NCBI RefSeq assembly: GCF_029338315.1
Contig: NZ_CP119794.1
Span: 2,790,001 to 2,854,000 of the forward strand
Origin: Haloarcula regularis
GTDB lineage: Archaea; Halobacteriota; Halobacteria; Halobacteriales; Haloarculaceae
Length of the DNA: 64,000 nucleotides
Direction of reading: 5' to 3'
The translations under genes were made by a program, and so were the position numbers. Under the pieces are notes generated by a model. It ran no database searches. It was given only the letters and a program-made list of their open reading frames with translations, and was not told the origin of the DNA. This document shows positions 61,428 to 64,000 of the stretch, piece after piece. Numbering within the stretch: position 1 is the stretch's first letter; each line of letters starts with the position of its first letter.

Positions 61428-62138
61428 CTACCCACCGAGGTAGAGCTTCGAGACGTCGTCGTTGTCCAGCAGCGCCGACGCCTCGTCCTCGAAGCGGACG
61501 GTCCCCTGGTCTAAGACGTAGCCGCGGTCGGAGATGCCCAGCCCCTTCGTCGCGTTCTGTTCGACCATGAGGATGGCCGTCTCGAGGTCGTTGACCGCCT
61601 GGACGTGGCCGAACACCTCGTCTGCGGTGTTCGGTGCCAGACCGGCCGAGGGCTCGTCGATGAGCAACACGTCCGGTTCCATCACCAGCGCGCGGGCGAA
61701 CGCGAGCACCTGGCGCTGGCCGCCCGAGAGCGTCGACGCGTTCGCCGACCGCTTCTCGTCGAGCAACGGGAACCGCTCGTAGAGCCGGTCGATGACGTCG
61801 TCGAGGCCGCTCTCGCGGGCGACCCCGCCCATCCGGAGGTTCTCCTCGATTGTGAGGCTCCCGAACACGTTGTCGGTCTGTGGGACGTAGCCGATGCCCT
61901 CGCGGACGATGTCCTCGGGGGCCATCCCGCCGATCTCGTCGCCGTGGTACGTGACCGACCCCTCCCAGGGGGTCAGCATGCCGAAGGCCGTCTTCAGCAC
62001 CGTCGACTTGCCGGCGCCGTTCGGGCCGATGAGGCAGACGATCTCCTCGGGGTTCAGATGCAGCGTCAGGTCGTCGAGCACCTGGACCTCCCCGTAGCCG
62101 CTGTCGACGTGGGTCAGTTCGAGGACGGGCTCGGTCAT
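61428..62138 (-). CDS. livF: Branched-chain amino-acid-type ABC ATPase (LivF-like)
   Basis: 236 aa. Walker A GPNGAGKST is at about residues 38-46, the LivF-type SLTIEENLRMGG, signature LSGGQRQVLAFARAL, Walker B VLLIDEPSAGLAP and H-loop position MVEQNA. One of the pair of ATPases of a Liv-type importer. It overlaps livG by 4 nt (ATGA), the last of the visible operon livM-livG-livF. The substrate could also be urea or amides; the binding protein is outside the window. Confidence 0.9.
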   Translation of the reverse strand: MTEPVLELTHVDSGYGEVQVLDDLTLHLNPEEIVCLIGPNGAGKSTVLKTAFGMLTPWEGSVTYHGDEIGGMAPEDIVREGIGYVPQTDNVFGSLTIEENLRMGGVARESGLDDVIDRLYERFPLLDEKRSANASTLSGGQRQVLAFARALVMEPDVLLIDEPSAGLAPNTADEVFGHVQAVNDLETAILMVEQNATKGLGISDRGYVLDQGTVRFEDEASALLDNDDVSKLYLGG

Positions 62139-62950
62139 ACGTTCCCTCCCAGGTAGGCGTCGATGACGCGCTGGTCGGTCTGGACCGCCTTCGGCGGCCC
62201 CTCCATGAGCACGTGGCCCTGGTCTAAGACGATGACCGGGTCGGCGAGGTTCATCACGAAGTCCATGTCGTGCTCGATGAGCAAGAACGTCGTGCCCTGC
62301 TCGTGCAACCGGCGGATCTGATCGGCGAGCTTGTTCCGCAGCGTCGGGTTGACCCCGGCGGCCGGTTCGTCGAGCAAGAGGAGTTCTGGTTCGGCCAGCA
62401 TCGCCCGCGCCAGCTCGACGAGTTTCATCTGCCCGCCCGAGATCTGTGTCGCGGGCTGGGTCGCGAGGTGGTCGATCTCGAACTCTTCGAGGATGCGTTC
62501 GGCCTTCTCCAGGTTGGCGCCCTCGCGTTCCCCGACCGTCCCCGGCCGGAAGAACAGGTTCAGGAACGACTCGCCGGGCTGTTCGCGCGGGCCGACGAGC
62601 ATCGCCTCGCGGACGGTCATCCCTTCCAGCTTGCGGGGCGTCTGGAACGTCCGGATGAGGCCGTGGTCGGCCACCTCGTACGGTTCCAGCCCCGTCACGT
62701 CGGTGCCGTTGACCTCGACGCGGCCCCCGTCCGGTTCGTAGAAGCCCGAGACGAGGTTGAACAGCGTCGACTTGCCGGCGCCGTTCGGGCCGATGAGCCC
62801 CGTGATGGTGCCGCGCTCGACGGCGAAGGTGGCGTGGTCGGTGGCTGTCAGCGCGCCGAAGGACTTCTGGAGGTCTTCGACGCGGAGGACGACGTCCTCC
62901 TTCAGGTCGGGGTCGGTCGCCCCGCGGGCGGCCTCCGTCTGTTCACTCAT
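62135..62950 (-). CDS. livG: Branched-chain amino-acid-type ABC ATPase (LivG-like)
   Basis: 271 aa from ATG 62950; a GTG three codons upstream (62959) is also possible. Walker A GPNGAGKST is at about residues 53-61, the LivG-type VADHGLIRTFQTPRKLEGMT (about 92-111), signature ISGGQMKLVELARAM, Walker B LLLLDEPAAGVNP and IEHDMDFVM. It overlaps the livM stop by 8 nt. Confidence 0.9.
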   Translation of the reverse strand: MSEQTEAARGATDPDLKEDVVLRVEDLQKSFGALTATDHATFAVERGTITGLIGPNGAGKSTLFNLVSGFYEPDGGRVEVNGTDVTGLEPYEVADHGLIRTFQTPRKLEGMTVREAMLVGPREQPGESFLNLFFRPGTVGEREGANLEKAERILEEFEIDHLATQPATQISGGQMKLVELARAMLAEPELLLLDEPAAGVNPTLRNKLADQIRRLHEQGTTFLLIEHDMDFVMNLADPVIVLDQGHVLMEGPPKAVQTDQRVIDAYLGGNV

Positions 62951-64000
62951 CGGACTCACCCGCCTTGACGCCGCGGACGCCGGACTCGAGTTTCGACGGC
63001 GGGTCGTCGACCACGCTGGGCCAGATGAGTTCCCGCTGTGGCGGGAGCATGCCCTGTGGCCGGTAGCGCATCAGGACCACGATGAGGACGCCGATGAGCA
63101 GGAAGCGAAGCGGCGCGACGTTCGACGAGATGAAGCTCAGGTCGAACTGGAGCGCCACGACGCCCAGGTCGAGCACGAACTCCGAGAGCCCGCTGAGGAA
63201 CCGGGTCCCCTCGCGAATGGTGACGATGACGACGCCGCCGAACAGCGCGCCGCGGTTCGACCCGCTGCCGCCGAGGATGACCGCCACCCAGACGTAGAAC
63301 GTCGTGACCGGGTCCAGGTCGCCGGGGCTCACGAACAGGTTCAGGTGCGCGTAGAAGACGCCCGCAAGCGCCATGATGAGGCTGCCCAGGACGAACGACT
63401 GCATCTTGAACGCGTACGTGTTCTTCCCGAGCGCCCGGGCCAGGTCCTCGTCGGCCCGGATGGTCCGGAGGACCCGCCCCCACGGCGAGCGGTGGGCCCG
63501 CCGGAGGATGCCGTAACTGACGCCGACGAACGCCACGACGACCGCGACGTTCAACAGCGCCCCCCAGAACGGCGTCTCTAAGACGAGCTCCGTCCCCGGG
63601 AACGGGCGGACCACCAGCCCCGGCATCTGCTGGGGGAGCGTCGCCAGCACGGGCCACCCCTCGAAGAACTGCGGGATACCCCGGACGCCGGCGCTCCCGT
63701 TGGTCAGCTGGCGCTCGTTGAGGACGACCAGCCGGACGACCTCAGCGAGCCCGAGCGACGCGATAGCGAGGTAGTCCGCCCGCAGGCGCAGCGTCGGAAT
63801 CCCGATGGCCAGCGCGAGCACGCCGGCGACCGCGAGCGCGACGAACAGGCCCACGATGGGGAGGTACCCGCCCGCGATGGGCGAGGAGTCGGCGCTCATC
63901 AGCGCCGTCCCGTAGGCCCCGATGCCGAAGAAGGCGGCCACGCTGAAGTTGATGAGGCCGCTGAACCCCCACTGGGAGTTCAGGCCGAAGGATAGCAGCG
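62943..64000 (-). CDS. livM: Branched-chain amino-acid-type permease (LivM-like), 5' end outside window
   Basis: At least 352 codons; the frame is open to the window edge, beginning SFGLNSQWGFSGLINFSVAA. About eight membrane helices. The family core RLRADYLAIASLGLAEVVRL (about 50 residues after the ATG at 63941) and the coupling loop AHRSPWGRVLRTIRADEDLA are present, with LGGSGSNRGALFGGVVIV toward the end. The partner livH and the binding protein should lie beyond the window. Confidence 0.9.
   Translation of the reverse strand, partial: LLSFGLNSQWGFSGLINFSVAAFFGIGAYGTALMSADSSPIAGGYLPIVGLFVALAVAGVLALAIGIPTLRLRADYLAIASLGLAEVVRLVVLNERQLTNGSAGVRGIPQFFEGWPVLATLPQQMPGLVVRPFPGTELVLETPFWGALLNVAVVVAFVGVSYGILRRAHRSPWGRVLRTIRADEDLARALGKNTYAFKMQSFVLGSLIMALAGVFYAHLNLFVSPGDLDPVTTFYVWVAVILGGSGSNRGALFGGVVIVTIREGTRFLSGLSEFVLDLGVVALQFDLSFISSNVAPLRFLLIGVLIVVLMRYRPQGMLPPQRELIWPSVVDDPPSKLESGVRGVKAGESDE

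Overview
The window is haloarchaeal chromosome, most likely from the Haloarculaceae (Haloarcula and relatives; the family placement is inferred from gene order and protein style). The evidence is GC-rich coding DNA, very acidic proteins, split archaeal RNA polymerase subunits, archaeal promoters (BRE/TATA) with near-leaderless starts, Tat lipoproteins, and halophile-specific domains (HalOD1, DUF7344-like).

Layout. 1-10.3 kb: the start of an unknown gene, tRNA-Asp with a partial copy of its 3' end nearby, then the transcription/translation operon rpoH-rpoB''-rpoB'-rpoA'-rpoA''-nusA followed by rps12-rps7. 10.3-12.4 kb: biotin ECF transporter bioY-bioM-bioN. 12.4-19.5 kb: a putative metalloprotease, EF-2, an ACT regulator with homoserine dehydrogenase, EF-1alpha and S10. 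19.6-32.6 kb: AT-richer island anchored at tRNA-Ala(CGC). It starts with three successive toxin-antitoxin modules bounded by repeats that end in the 3' end of the tRNA. A 10-kb stretch of small membrane proteins, decayed genes, dispersed short repeats and an IS relic follows, ending at another copy of the tRNA end. 32.8-34.8 kb: a DUF7344/HalOD1 pair and an intact IS5-type element with target duplication. 35.1-42.0 kb: CPBP-protease membrane operon, nitroreductase, lone E2-type acyltransferase, Usp. 42.2-46.2 kb: tungstate ABC transporter (tupABC), MOT1-type molybdate transporter and Tfx regulator. 46.3-48.7 kb: sulfur-handling cluster DsrE-TusA-SQR-like-DUF1641. 48.8-57.4 kb: VOC dioxygenase, small proteins, an operon of a degenerate RecA-like protein, a small protein and a divergent B-family DNA polymerase, then an oxidoreductase and the mismatch nuclease NucS. 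57.4-64 kb: HalOD1 protein, MutS, thioredoxin, Usp and a branched-chain amino-acid-type ABC transporter running off the end.

Sequence quality matters here. At least a dozen genes carry 1-2 base indels, many of them in short homopolymers, and these include the essential EF-2 and S10 genes. I read most of them as sequencing or assembly errors and give the full intended span. In the island, true gene decay cannot be told from error.

The main candidates for something new are the integrase-less toxin-antitoxin cassette array at tRNA-Ala, an 81-nt element present twice without indels that folds into the same hairpins (30802-30882 and 40272-40352), and the divergent polymerase operon with its degenerate RecA-like partner.
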